Shown here piece after piece: positions 23,561-35,100 of a stretch of 64,000 bases of DNA. Position numbers and translations under genes: made by a program. The stretch lies in NCBI GenBank assembly GCA_025617745.1, contig CM046853.1, positions 5,266,873 through 5,330,872 on the forward strand, given 5' to 3'. Source of the DNA: Heliocidaris erythrogramma (lineage: Eukaryota; Echinodermata; Echinoidea; Camarodonta; Echinometridae). The notes under the pieces were generated by a model. It searched no databases. It was not told the DNA's origin and was given only the letters and a program-made list of their open reading frames with translations. Position 1 is the first letter of the stretch, and every line of letters starts with the position of its first letter.

Positions 23561-24576
23561 GTACTTGAGCACCAGGAGTGTCAAATCTGACAGACATGTG
23601 CACTATATAATTATTATTTTTATTATTATTATACATTAAAAATCTGGCTTATTGACACATCTGTAATTTTAAGCAAAAGACTTTCACAAACTTTTACACT
23701 TTGGCCTATAGTTGAGTTTTAGTTGACCTTTTGTCTTGTTTGAGGGTTTATTTTTTCAAGATATGTAATTTATGGTGAAAAAAAAAGGTCATGTTTTCTG
23801 CAGGTTGTTATGTATGAAATTGAGAAGCATTCCTGAGTGAATTTTTTAATTTATAAAAAGTTCATCTAGTTTGTTGAAACAAGCGCCTATTCTTCCTTGT
23901 TAAATATTGTTTATTGTAATTGTTCATGGGAAATTGTACAATGAAGAATCATTGTATACATGTTAGGGTGCATGATCCCTTTTGATTTTAGGAAAATAAA
24001 GGCTTGAAATATTTTAACAAATTTTCACAAATAAATTAATGAATTGATAACAGTCATATTTTCAAACCAGTGATTTAATAGATATATATTCAGAGTTATG
24101 TCTATCTTTGTTCATATGTAATATGTTTGTGTTTCATAGTTTTTGTGTCTAATTTCTGTCCTTACCAATCAGTAGATTTTAGGGCATTGAGAAAATGCTC
24201 AATGTAATTCACGGATGTTGTATTTAAAGCATATCAAATTGAATAACAGATTTAAGACTGCACTATTCAAATGATTAGAAATGTGTTTTATGTGTAATAG
24301 TATCATTTTCTTCGTCCATCTGACACACCTTGAGATGTAATTTGATTCCTTGACAGTATACTGTAGTATTACACGTATGTATCCAATGCTAAAACGGCTT
24401 TGTCATCTTCTAGTGAGTACTTATTTGTATATTTGTTATATCAATGTATTCAAGTTTTATTAATAAAGGCATTAACATAGGTATATCAGGTATATCATAT
24501 CTTATGTGTTTTCGTGTGGTGGAATCTAGACTATCAATTCAAATGTTGTTAAGATCCGTGACAGACAATTTCAAGT

Positions 24577-24920
24577 GTAGAGGTGTTGTGGATCAGTGGA
24601 TAAGTCCCTGGACTGTGAACCACGAGGTCCGGGGTTCGAATCCCACCACAGCACTAGCGTCCTTTGGCAAGACGTTAATCTACATTTGCCACTCTCCACC
24701 CAGGTGTTAAATGGGTACCCGGTAGGATGCAAAAGTTAATGTTAGCATGTGGCGCTTTACAGCGACTGGCTGGAATACTCCCCAGGGAGCGGATAAAGTG
24801 CACACATTGTGTGCGGGCATGTCAGAATCCAATGACCGGGGTAATAATATATCTGTAAAGCGCTTAGAAACACAACCATGTATTAGGCGCTATATAAAAG
24901 CGGAATATTATTATTTATTA
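24577..24920 (+). mobile_element. tRNA-derived SINE with Deu-like 3' domain, copy 2
   Basis: The tRNA-related head GTAGAGGTGTTGTGGATCAG has an A-box region (24589-24603) and a good B box GGTTCGAATCC (24633-24643). A ~180 bp body follows, then GTAAAGCGCTTAGAAACACA and GGCGCTATATAAAAGCGGAA before an ATTATTATTTATT tail. The AAGCGCTTAG and GCGCTATATAAA motifs match the conserved Deu domain shared by SINEs of many deuterostomes. Not a tRNA gene: there is no complete cloverleaf and the unit continues into the SINE body. Confidence 0.85.
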
Positions 24921-25528
24921 AGTGAAGAGCTTCCATCTAAATCTGAATATGCTGAAATAGAATTTTCGAAGAGTATTTATTCTTCCCATTTCCATTTTGA
25001 CGTAGACCTCATATTTTGTGTTTTTACTTTCATGACGTATTATTGGAAAGCCAGATTTCGTATAATATTACGTGTAACTGAAACGGTTACGATTCTCCAA
25101 TCAAGATTGTTTTGATCAGGTGCTATGGTCATACATGCTATATTCTTATCAAAGAACAATGTCAATTCATCAGAGGACGTCAATAATTAAGTTACCCCAC
25201 TCACACCCATGTTTGAAGAACTGTGCTTAGTGTGTTTGTTTTATGTACTTCTATCGTTCGATGGAGACCTACTTTTTTATTCTTTTTGTTTTCCTTTTTT
25301 TAATGCTTCTGCCAAAAATTCAGGAGGCATATTGATTTTAGTTGTTTGTCCAATATCTTATACTGCGATAACTTGATAAGCATTTATTTAAACATTGAAT
25401 GATGATTTGATTAGATTTGGGGATCAAGAGGTCGTATCAATGAAGCAGGCAAGAAAGCACGATTAAACTCCTGAGATAAATAGTTGTTAACTCCATGTCG
25501 AAAAAGGTGGAGCAGTGCTAATGTTTTT

Positions 25529-25690
25529 ATGCCTCCGCCCACCGTAGGTGGTGCCGGAGGCATTATGTTTTCGGGTCGTCCGTCTGTCCCACAGAACTCC
25601 TAAAGACGTCTTTAGGAGTTCTGTGGTCCGTCTGACGATATGCCTGCGACAGGGTGACGAGTGTAAATCCATCAACTATGCGTCAGATCT
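25529..25690 (+). mobile_element. Solitary head of pearl/HINE-like element B with inserted palindrome
   Basis: ATGCCTCCGCCCACC with GGTGG and GGAGGCAT forms the same hairpin head as element B at 16484, followed by GTCGTCCGTCTGTCC. The microsatellite is interrupted by a perfect 38 bp palindrome (25589-25626). No core repeats follow. Confidence 0.6.
25589..25626. repeat. Perfect 38 bp palindrome
   Basis: CCACAGAACTCCTAAAGAC is followed without spacer by its exact complement, centred on GACGTC. TCCGTCTG occurs on both sides (just before and just after), consistent with an insertion flanked by an 8 bp duplication, or with a hairpin copying event. Confidence 0.85.
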
Positions 25691-26711
25691 ATACAACTGT
25701 GTCACGTTAATGACGCAACGAAATCCAGTTACGCTGGCGACTTCGTATCTAGTGATGGTTTTAATTATTACGAACCCTCATCCTCGTCACATTGGCTGGT
25801 AAGTAATAAGGCCCGTTAACCATTTTCAATTCCTGGTAAAATACTTAGTTGATATTTTTAAGGGTACCCTTAGGCCTACCTATCCCTCGTTTTAAATTTC
25901 CAAGTAATTTTGTTTCGGCCAGCAAGGCTTTTGTATTGAGTTTGTTTCTTATAACCCAAGGCAACAAAGATGTATGCAATTCATTTTTTGCAAGTCCAAG
26001 TCAAGTCAAGTCGCAAGTCATTTCAACTCATTTTATTCCATTCGCAATATACCGTACTGTATAAGTGTAAAGTGTGCAATGTGTATGTGTTTGTTTTGTG
26101 CAATGTACACCTATGTTTACTCAACTACCACAGCACAGTATATCAGTCAAGTAGTCATAATAGCTCAAATGAGAAACATTGTTTTAATGTGATTTGGTAA
26201 AGATGAAACATAAAATTGATAAGAAAAAAAACAGATTTTTTTTCTTATTTTTTTAAAAATTAGGTTACTAGTATTGATTTTAACAATAAGTTAACTTTAC
26301 TGGGCAAAGCTATATAATATTATTATTTTGAACTGGATTTTCTGATCTTTGTAATTCTTATAATTATTGTTATTGTACAGGACCTTAATAAATAACAGTT
26401 TTTGTATCTGATCGTTATCATGTATAAAGATGTTTTAATATATAAATAAATGAATAAATACATTTTTTTTTTAATGTTCCGTAAAATTTACTAAAGTTAG
26501 AAATGCACTTTGGTCAAATTCATGACTGAATGAGTCATCCTTTACTCTGTTTATTATCAGCTTACAGATACACTTTGTTGTCTTTTTCTTTTTTGATTAA
26601 ATAATTTTCAGATTTAATAAAATGATATGGAATATCATCAGCTACAATTTTTCAAGTAGGCCCTATCCTAAAACCATTAAAAAACAATTCAGGCGGGACA
26701 GCGGGGAAACT

Positions 26712-27012
26712 AACAAGAGCCCCCCCCCCCCCGGTATGACGCTCACCTGAAGTCATGCAACCTCTCTGTGGTGCCTGTAGAGATGCAGGGAGTAAATCAT
26801 CAATTGCACATAGTTTTGGCCCTTGGAGCTTTGTAGGCACCAGTGAGGCTACTTGAGCCAGTTGAAAAACTTTGCATTTTCTTGACATACACATGATTCT
26901 GCCAATTAAAATTAAAATCTGAACATCCATTTTTATAAGAATGACGATGTGATTTTAGGGGGGCCAGGTGTGTCATTTGAGGAACCTTCAATCCACTTCC
27001 CCTAGGGGTCAT
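26712..27012 (-). mobile_element. 3' part of a pearl/HINE-like element, minus strand
   Basis: On the minus strand the sequence ends TCAGGTGAGCGTCATACC, then a G run, then CTCTTGTT, the same tail as element C (17732) and element D (50831). The preceding ~250 bases hold a diverged core unit with TGACACACCTGGCCCCCCT. The head is not visible, so the copy is truncated. Confidence 0.6.
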
Positions 27013-27339
27013 TCCTACGTTACGTTCTTTATATGAATATATTTTATCTTGTTTTATTGTTTTAAAGTTAAGACGAAAAATGTGTCAAATTTTTTTATGT
27101 TTAACTTAAAACACTTTTAGGTTATATTGAATTGTAATAAAAAAAAGATTATAAAACGGGTTCAAGAATGTAGCCATCCTGATTAGTCAAATAACACCAC
27201 GTGACCGTGCAAAAAAAGTGATAACATACGGCAAAAAGGCTCTAAACCACGGATGAGCTGCGCGTACGCGTACCTCTGGTGCGTGCAAATTTAAATCGCG
27301 TAGTTTAATTGTCATTTTAGCGCAGGGATTACAAGCGCG

Positions 27340-27530
27340 CACATGACTTTTGTTGGCTGCGCTTCTGTGATGTCATCTAATTATTATTATTGTTGTTGTT
27401 GTTATCATCACCATCATTATTATTATTTGATGTATATATGTTATGTATTTATCTACTCTTTATTTTCTTCTCTCTCGTTCTCTTTCCTTTTCTTTTTTTT
27501 TTTTTTTTCCTCTCATCAATCAATTTAGTG
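27340..27530. repeat. Low-complexity ATT/GTT, CT and T tracts
   Basis: TTATTATTATT, GTTGTTGTTG, ATCATCACC and a T tract of about 20 bases follow one another. The open frame across them encodes only Tyr, Cys, His and Phe runs and is not called. Confidence 0.7.
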
Positions 27531-27739
27531 GCACATTTGCTCCTTCGACGTGTGCTCCGGTCTTAATTTCACCGAGGACGTAGGGTTAGAGTTAGGGTTG
27601 TGGTGGGGCACTGGGGGTTCCAGTTTGGAACTGGGAGGAGAATGAGGTTGGGGTTGAGTTTGTGTCTGGGTTTTATGTTTAATATGTGAATGTTCCATGG
27701 GAGCAGTTGTCGCCGGAGCAAATGTCATGGAATCATCAA

Positions 27740-27948
27740 TTTGCACACTTTATGTAATATTTATATTTCTTATCTCATTATTCTGTAAATAACTTATTGT
27801 AAATACCTTGTAAATACACTAACTTTATTGTGAAATGATATTGTATATGTTACGTTCTATGATTAGTGTCCCCAATACCCAAACGAGGGTGACATGGGTC
27901 CAATAAAATCATTGTCATTGTCATTGTCATTGTCATTGTCATTGTCAT
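27740..27948 (+). mobile_element. Probable 3' end of a non-LTR retrotransposon with ATTGTC tail
   Basis: A stretch ending GGTCCAATAAAATC runs into six to seven copies of ATTGTC (27911-27948). A short-unit tail directly after an AATAAA-like word is typical of CR1/L2-type LINEs. No reverse transcriptase sequence precedes it, so it is a 5'-truncated copy; its left limit is approximate. Confidence 0.5.
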
Positions 27949-28784
27949 CTAGGAAAGCAAATGGCAGCCTCCATGACTGTGCGACTCTTGGCGTTTCTAT
28001 GGGGTTCGTAACCATTTTTATAGACTTCATAATCATATTGCCGACCCGTTTTATAAAACTATTAATACATGGTTGTGAGTTCGTGCATTTTTTTTTTTTG
28101 GGGGGGGGGCGTTGCCGGGTGGGGGGGGGGGGGTGTCTTTTGAAAAAGGTGACATGTTCTTAGTATCAGTGTTGTTATATTCATATCTACCTTATAGATT
28201 ACATACTAGCAGTCAGTCTACCAGTACACCCACTCGGTTCACATTTACCGAAGCTAAAAAGAATAAATAAAGAAAAGCGCCTCGTACTCTCAATGTGACC
28301 TTCAGATCACAAATAAGACGCGCTCGTGCCGGCCACGCGCGCCTACATTTCTCAATCTCAACGTGCGAGGCATTTTGGGGCTGTTTTGTTTACTTAGACC
28401 CTAAGTGGAGTTGGTAAGTTTTGTCTTTTTTCCCCCCAAAAGGCACCCCCCTTGAAAAAAGCTGGTGACGGCACTGTAATACATTTAGTATACTATTTCC
28501 ATGACCTCCTGAACATATGAATGGGGTGTTTTTCAGCATTTGTTCTCTTTACATGGGCTGCAACTTATACAACCCACAAAACTGATCTAAGCTACAGTGG
28601 TTCTGCTAATATTAAAGTCTCCATAAAATCCCACTGGGACCAACTCCTGCGCTCTCATTGGACTGATCTGAACCAGTAATTATTCCTCTTTAGGCAAATA
28701 TGAAGAAAATGGTTGAAACATGTATTATTGACTTTATTTTTTAAAATTATATATTTGTTACGGGTCGAAGGGGAATTACAGAAA

Positions 28785-28955
28785 ATGACTGGATCTAATT
28801 ACAGGCGTGCGGCCTGGAGACATTTGGAAAATGTCTACGGAGCTGGGAAGGAACTTACGAAGGAACTGACGACGAGAATTGACGAGACGGCAAAGCGAAA
28901 TTGTTCAACAGGTAGTGTCAACAACGCGAAAAGTGCTTCATCATCAGCATCATGA
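28785..28955 (+). CDS. Possible small protein of 56 residues, or terminal exon
   Basis: The acceptor-like GGGGAATTACAG is followed by AAAATGACTGG, with purine at -3, and an open frame of 56 codons ending TGA. The protein begins MTGSNYRRAAWRHLENVYGA, continues with a basic and acidic helical segment, and ends in a Ser-rich tail. Codon use and GC content are more gene-like than the flanks. A possible 5' UTR exon with donor GTTGGTAAG ends near 28412. I do not recognise the family. It has no membrane segment. It could also be the last exon of a longer gene, if the frame is read from upstream. Confidence 0.4.
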   Translation: MTGSNYRRAAWRHLENVYGAGKELTKELTTRIDETAKRNCSTGSVNNAKSASSSAS

Positions 28956-29276
28956 CCCTGGATTAACTTTTATCAGCTTTAAATTTAATTCCGTACGAAA
29001 TTGTGACGTATGTGTATTATCAGATATCAGACATTCGTCAATAATCCAACGATCCTATTTTGTTAGTGACATAAGGGATTATTATTATTATAAAATCTAG
29101 AATTGTAGAATGAATACAACTGTCCTCTATAAGAACAGTGTCATTTGTGCAATTGCCCTTGCAACGGGATATCGTGGAATATAGGTCTTGTCTATAAACC
29201 CATAGATCTAGTCCGTTTTTCTTCAACTAATTTCAAACGAAATTGATATTGCACTGATGGCTCGAGGAATGGTATT

Positions 29277-29532
29277 CACTATGAACACGATGACAAAGAG
29301 AGCGGACAAAATATACAGCTCCTCATTGTACCCTCCACAATTGCTCTGGCAGACAAGATAACGTCCCTTCATTGCTATTATATAAAATAAGTAGAACAGG
29401 TGAATATGCATGTGACACCTGTTCTACATACTTTTACATAATAGCAATAATTTTGTCTACCAGAGCAAGTGTGGAAGGTACAATGAGGAGCTGTATATTT
29501 TGTCCGCTTCTTTGTTCGCCATGTTCATAGTG
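29277..29532. repeat. Inverted repeat with ~120 bp arms abutting a DNase I exon
   Basis: CACTATGAACA through GTAGAACAGGTG (29277-29402) is mirrored by CACCTGTTCTAC through TGTTCATAGTG (29415-29532) with a few mismatches. The loop is about 12 bases. The right arm stops one base before the mutated start codon of the DNase I pseudogene, so the element or inverted duplication occupies the position of the 5' UTR or promoter. Confidence 0.8.
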
Positions 29533-31288
29533 ATTGGCTGTGGTTTTCGTTGCTCTTTGTCTGTCTTCTGTATCTGCAACACTGAAGGTAGCAGCGTTTA
29601 ATATTCAGACGATGGGAGTCAGCAAAATGGGAAAGCCTGAACGGTAGTTGATATCTTGAAACAGGTAAGTAAGTTTTCGAAATGAGACATGATATTCGTA
29701 GTGATTGTTCTGTAAGCAAGGTGAACAAATGTGTTGTTTTTAAGAGAATTAAATGTTTAGAACATAAACCAGCAGCACAACTTTTTAAAGAATGAAATCG
29801 GCAAGTGAAGCTCTATCTTATCTTATTTCGTGTCTTTTAATGTTGTAGAGCGTATTTCTATATACTAGAAGAAAATTATATGTCTGTACTAAAAACAAAA
29901 GCCAAATGGAAAAGCTTGCCATATCTTGATTTTTTGCCATAGATAATCACATTCTACGATATGGTTCTAATTCAAGAGATCCGTGACAGCTCCGGAGAAG
30001 CTATTGTTGAGCTACTCGACGAGGTCAATAGGTAATAAAAACATTGGTTATGAAATTATACTTTCAGATACAGTCCAACCTGCTTTAACGACCACCTGTA
30101 TAGAAAGACTACCTGTTTATAAAGACCACAAGTTTTGTTTCCCTTGAAAACTGTTTATCATTGAAACATGTATTAAAGGAATTAACCTGTACGTAAAGAC
30201 TACCAACTCATAAAGACCGTTTTTCTTGTCTCCCTTGAGCGGTATTTATAGACAGCTTTCACTGTATTTCTTAATTCAATAAATTTTCTTGAGGTGAGAT
30301 GATTCACATCAATGTATATAACATACAGCATTAATTACAGCTGCACATCCGAATTTGTGTAGAGAAGCGGGCGCTTTAGTCATGTCAGTGACCAAAATAA
30401 GGCTATGCTTCGGAGAAATGTTTTTATACTCCTATACATGTAGAGCAATTAATTAAACGGTATGAATCCTATTTATAATCCCAATGATCCTTCAATTGTT
30501 TCACAACTGACATTATTGTTATGCACTTTTATTAAACATTCTATTATTTTACTTCATAATATCAATGTTTTTTTGTTTGGATTAGTTATTCATCTGAGGA
30601 ATACGACATGGTCATTTCATCACGAGCAGGACGCAGTTCTTATACAAAGAGCAGTATGCATACTTCTTCAAGTAAGACAAGGTTTATTATTTCTTGAATA
30701 CGATTTATTCAGGCATACTGTTATAATGTAACTTATGGCAAATCATTTCTATATATCCCTATATTGTAGTAAGATCTTAGCCAATACATTTCCGTAACTA
30801 TATTAATATTTCAAACTTTTTTGTAATTATAAAACTTCTTTCTTTCAAAAGTATGTCAGTATCACAAATCATTGGTGCTATTTAAGTTTCAGTGAATTAG
30901 TTTTTATCCTCGCATTGAATGAATCTTACCTTAATCTCAAAATTTTGAAAAATCGTCACGCAATATATACATGTTTGTGCGTGCTATAACACTGGTCATT
31001 TGTAAAGCTTGTCTCTGATCATCACATTTAATTATCTTACATTATTTCTTGACACTATTTGAACAAAACTCCATACGAACTACTCACTTCAATTTCAGTT
31101 CACCCCAATCATTTTCTCTGCCAGGAAAACAAGATGTCTGTTATGGATTCTTTTGATTACCCAGATAATGGAGATCTATTCGAAAGGGAACCTTACGTCG
31201 TGAGGTTTGCCGTCCCTTCAACACGTGATTCATATAATAAAGACATACCGCCCTCTTCATTTTTTTTCCATGGCGAATGAGTAAAACT

Positions 31289-31426
31289 GGGGAGCGTTTC
31301 ATCAAGCGTTTTGTCAGTGATTTCTACCGACAACTGTTATAAGCTACCGAAATCCTTGCATCTGATTGGCTGAGAGCAAATTTGTCAGTAAAATTCACTG
31401 ACAAAACCTTGATGAAACGCTCTCCT
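31289..31426. mobile_element. 138 bp hairpin MITE
   Basis: GGAGCGTTTCATCAAGCGTT and (complement) GAGCGTTTCATCAAGGTTTT enclose CAGTGA arms and a centre with CATCTGATTGGCTGAGAGCA. It lies 65 bases after exon 4 of the DNase I pseudogene, in its intron. Confidence 0.7.
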
Positions 31427-32124
31427 GATCTTCCTCTCAGTCTGTAGGTGGATTGGTTCATGTTTATGCGATTTGCTCATTTTTTATATGGCCTACAAAA
31501 CAGAAGACTGTGTTATTGAGATGAAGGCTGTGAACGAAAACCTTACTTATTTGTATTTTCGGGGTAACCTCGCTAGTCATAAGGACCACTTATTCATAAG
31601 GACCGATATCCATAACGCGTGACTAAATGAATAGCGGCTCTCATGAATAGTGAGCGGACCCGGTATTTTCATGCACAAGGAGGGCCCACATTTTGTCAGA
31701 AAAATGACGTCAAATGCTCCCAATGCAAATATTTCCCCGTGTCTTTGGTAAGTCTCATTTGCCACATTATGCAAGTATACTAGATCTGCATACTACAATT
31801 GAATTCTAAGTTAACGTCAGGGAAGATTTTTCAGTTTATTCATCACTTTTAATAATTAATTCTTTCAAGGTTAATTCATTTTCTTCAAATGCACATAACG
31901 TTACACAATAATAATTTAAGAAAAAACTTGCGTTATTCTCTCACTTGCCTATTTCCCTGATTATTTTGTGTTCTTCGCCAGGCATCAGTGAGTTTGTGGT
32001 AATGGCTCTGCACGCCAAGCCCGAAGACGCTGTACTTGAGCTTGATCTCATGGCTGATGTCTATGACTTCAAGACTATACAGTTAGTCGGTGGGGAATCA
32101 GGGTAAGAACTGATAATAAATATT

Positions 32125-35100
32125 GATCTAATTGCTTATCTATTTATTTGTGCATGCTTCAGGAATCATATTTACAATCACATAATAATACAAAGTATTA
32201 CACAGTAATATTGTTTCATATTGAAACACACAGAGGTTTGGCAAAATAAGCTATAAGCTTGAGAGGTATTGCCACACCTGCATACTTAAAACAAACAATA
32301 TAAACGGGTAAAACCATTATAATAAAATAAACATATATCAAAACGAACCTTAAAATGGTAAACGAGATAATAAAAACAAAAGAGGAAAAAAAAAAAAGAA
32401 TATGGAAATATACAAAAGAAAAGAAAAGAACCCCTATATAGTTAGTAAGTTATAAAGATATAGATTTACATGTACACCCAGAGAAATTCACAACGCTTGT
32501 AAGAATCTATATAAAGTGAGAATATACCCAGAACTGATGGATACAGAAACAACACTAGTTACATATGTGAGATAAGCATGCATTTAACACTGCTTTTGAA
32601 GGAGTGTATGGTCAATAAGTTACGAGTTTCATTTGGTAATGAGTTCCAAACATCTGGGCCATAATGCCGTACAGATTTATGTGCTAACACTGTGCGGGGG
32701 TTGGATAAATGAATGTTTGCTGATTGTCTAGTCCGATAAGAATGAATTTCGTCATTTCTTTGGAACATTGAACAAAAGGTCGCAGGCAAGAGCTTGGTGT
32801 TATAACGATACATAAATGTTGACATTTGAAGGAAATTAATGTCACAGACTGGCAGAGTTTTCAGTTTAATAAACAGGGGATGTGTGTGGTCAAGGTAACC
32901 GGCACCAGCACATATTCGAATTGCTTTCTTTTGTAGCATGAGAATATTATCGGTTGTACCCTTGGATGTAGCCCAAAGGATATTACAATAGGAAATATAT
33001 GGTAGAATAAGAGTGTTATATAAAGTAAATAATGTTCTGGAGGGTACAATATACCTAACCCTATATAAAATACCAATGCCACGAGAAATCGGTGTCCTTA
33101 TGTGCTGCAAGTGATCTCCCCAGTTGAGTTTTTCATTTATCAGAACACCAAGGAACTTCGTACATGTTTTCTGCTCTAATAGGACATCATCAAGTTTGAT
33201 GGAAAGATTTTGTTGACATGATTTTTTACCCTTGAAATGAATAAAATTAGTTTTTTGCAGGTTGAGAGACAGCATATTACTTCGAAACCAATTCGCTATT
33301 TTTGGCAGTTCCGAGTTAACTCGGTTTTCTAGTAAATTTATGTCTCGATGAGAAAGGAATACACTCGTATCATCAGCAAATAAAATGTAATTCAACAAAG
33401 TGGATACATTACATAAGTCATTAATATATATAAGAAAAAGCAGTGGCCCTAGTATGGAACCTTGAGGCACCCCACATCTTAAAAGTGATATATCAGAATT
33501 GACAAAATTATAACAGGTGTATTGCCTCCTCTGTGAAAGGTAGCTGGAGAACCATTCTAAAGCAATGCCTCTTACCCCATAGTGTTCAAGTTTATATAAG
33601 AGTATGGAATGATCAAGTGTGTCAAAAGCTTTGCTCAGATCCATGAACACACCTATAGTGTGTTCCCGAGTTGCCAAGGCTCCAGAAACAAAGTCATAAA
33701 ATCTCACCAACGCAAGGTCAGTAGAGTGAGACTTTCTAAATCCAAACTGGTTAGGATTAAGTAATTTGTTTTTGTCAAGAAAGCCGATGAGTCTATTATA
33801 AACAATTCTCTCTAGGATTTTTGAGAAGCTAGGTAGAATTGATATTGGTCTGTAGTTATTAATACTAGAAGTGCTATCTCTCTTATGAACAGGGATAACC
33901 TTTGCCAGTTTGAAATGACAAGGAAACACACCAGATGAGAGAGAAAGGTTACAAATGTGCACCAAAGGTATCAAGATCGAACCAATAATTTGCTTTAGAA
34001 AAGCTGAACTAATTTCATCATGACCCAAAGCCCTACTATTCCTAAGCGAAGAAACAATATTTAATATTTCAAAATAATCTGTTGGCTTAAGGAAAAGTGA
34101 CACCTGGGTCTTCCCGTGATTTAGAAGATGGTCCTTGAAATTCATGCCGGTGGAATTTATTTTCTTTGCTTGATTTGGGCCTATATTCACAAAATAATTG
34201 TTGAATGCATTAGCAATATCTTCAATATTGGATATTTCATTACCATTATGGACAATTTTTTTGGCAGATTCCGCCTTCCGTCGCTTGCACAATAAATCCT
34301 TAACAATTCTCCAAGTAGATGACATGTTGCCTTTAACATTTTCAAATTGTTTTGAGTAGTAAAGACATCGTGATGATCTAATGATCGACGTCAACTTATT
34401 ACGATATTTCTTATATTTATCTTTATTTTCTTGAGAAGGTTTCTTAACGCTTCTTTTATATAAAATATTCCTTCTTTTGATAGATTGAATGATCCCTTTT
34501 GTTATCCACGGATGTTTACCAGATTTCTTAATAGATGATTTCACCAAAGGAATCAGTTTATCAAAGTGACGGTAAAATGTACTTCTAAACAGATCATAGG
34601 CTTTTTCAACATCGTTACATCCCAGTACATCATGCCAGTCCTCTGACAGAAAAGCTTCATTTAGATGAGAAATGTTTTCTTCAGTAAAATTTCGTTTCAT
34701 ACTATTTTCGCGTTTTCTAGGAATGTCATAGTGTACATCATAAAGCACACAAAATACAGGTAGATGATCAGAAATTTCACAATAGAATAAACCAGACTGA
34801 AACGAACTTTTTACACTTTTTACAAAAATGTTATCGAGAAGTGTTGATGACCGGTCTCCTATTCTTGTTGGTTTATCAATCATTACTTTGAATGCATTTG
34901 AATCTAAGATATTCTGGAGACAGATAGTCTTTGAAGTAATAGCCAAGAAATCTATATTAAAATCACCCATTATACAAACAGACTTATCAGATGTATTAAC
35001 TGCTTCCATGAGCGATTCAAGATCATTAAGAAAAGTATCAACATCATTGCTTGGTGGTCTGTACACTATACACACAATAAAATTCTTCTCAGCGGGCAGA

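Larger units (their letters stand above)
21944..24000 (+). other. LZTFL1 3' UTR and downstream sequence
   Basis: AT-rich sequence after the LZTFL1 stop codon with no open frame of note. A canonical AATAAA at 23995-24000 is the best polyadenylation candidate. If it is used, the 3' UTR would be about 2 kb and would contain a SINE and a MITE. An earlier signal (AATAAA near 23283) is also possible. The true cleavage site cannot be decided from sequence. Confidence 0.45.
24921..26710. other. Intergenic AT-rich sequence
   Basis: Apart from the element head and palindrome at 25529-25690, no gene or bounded repeat is supported. A short run of AAGTCAAGTCAAGTC lies near 26000. AT-rich tracts near 26220-26470 contain several AATAAA-like words but no associated coding sequence. 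Confidence 0.4.

Noticed and set aside
24577..24650. tRNA gene
   Set aside because: A and B boxes are present, but the sequence continues into a SINE body with a Deu-like tail, and a sibling copy exists at 22974.
28417..28476. hAT terminus (complement CAGTGCCGTCACCAGC)
   Set aside because: Only one end is visible and no partner or target duplication could be found upstream, so it is not called as an element.
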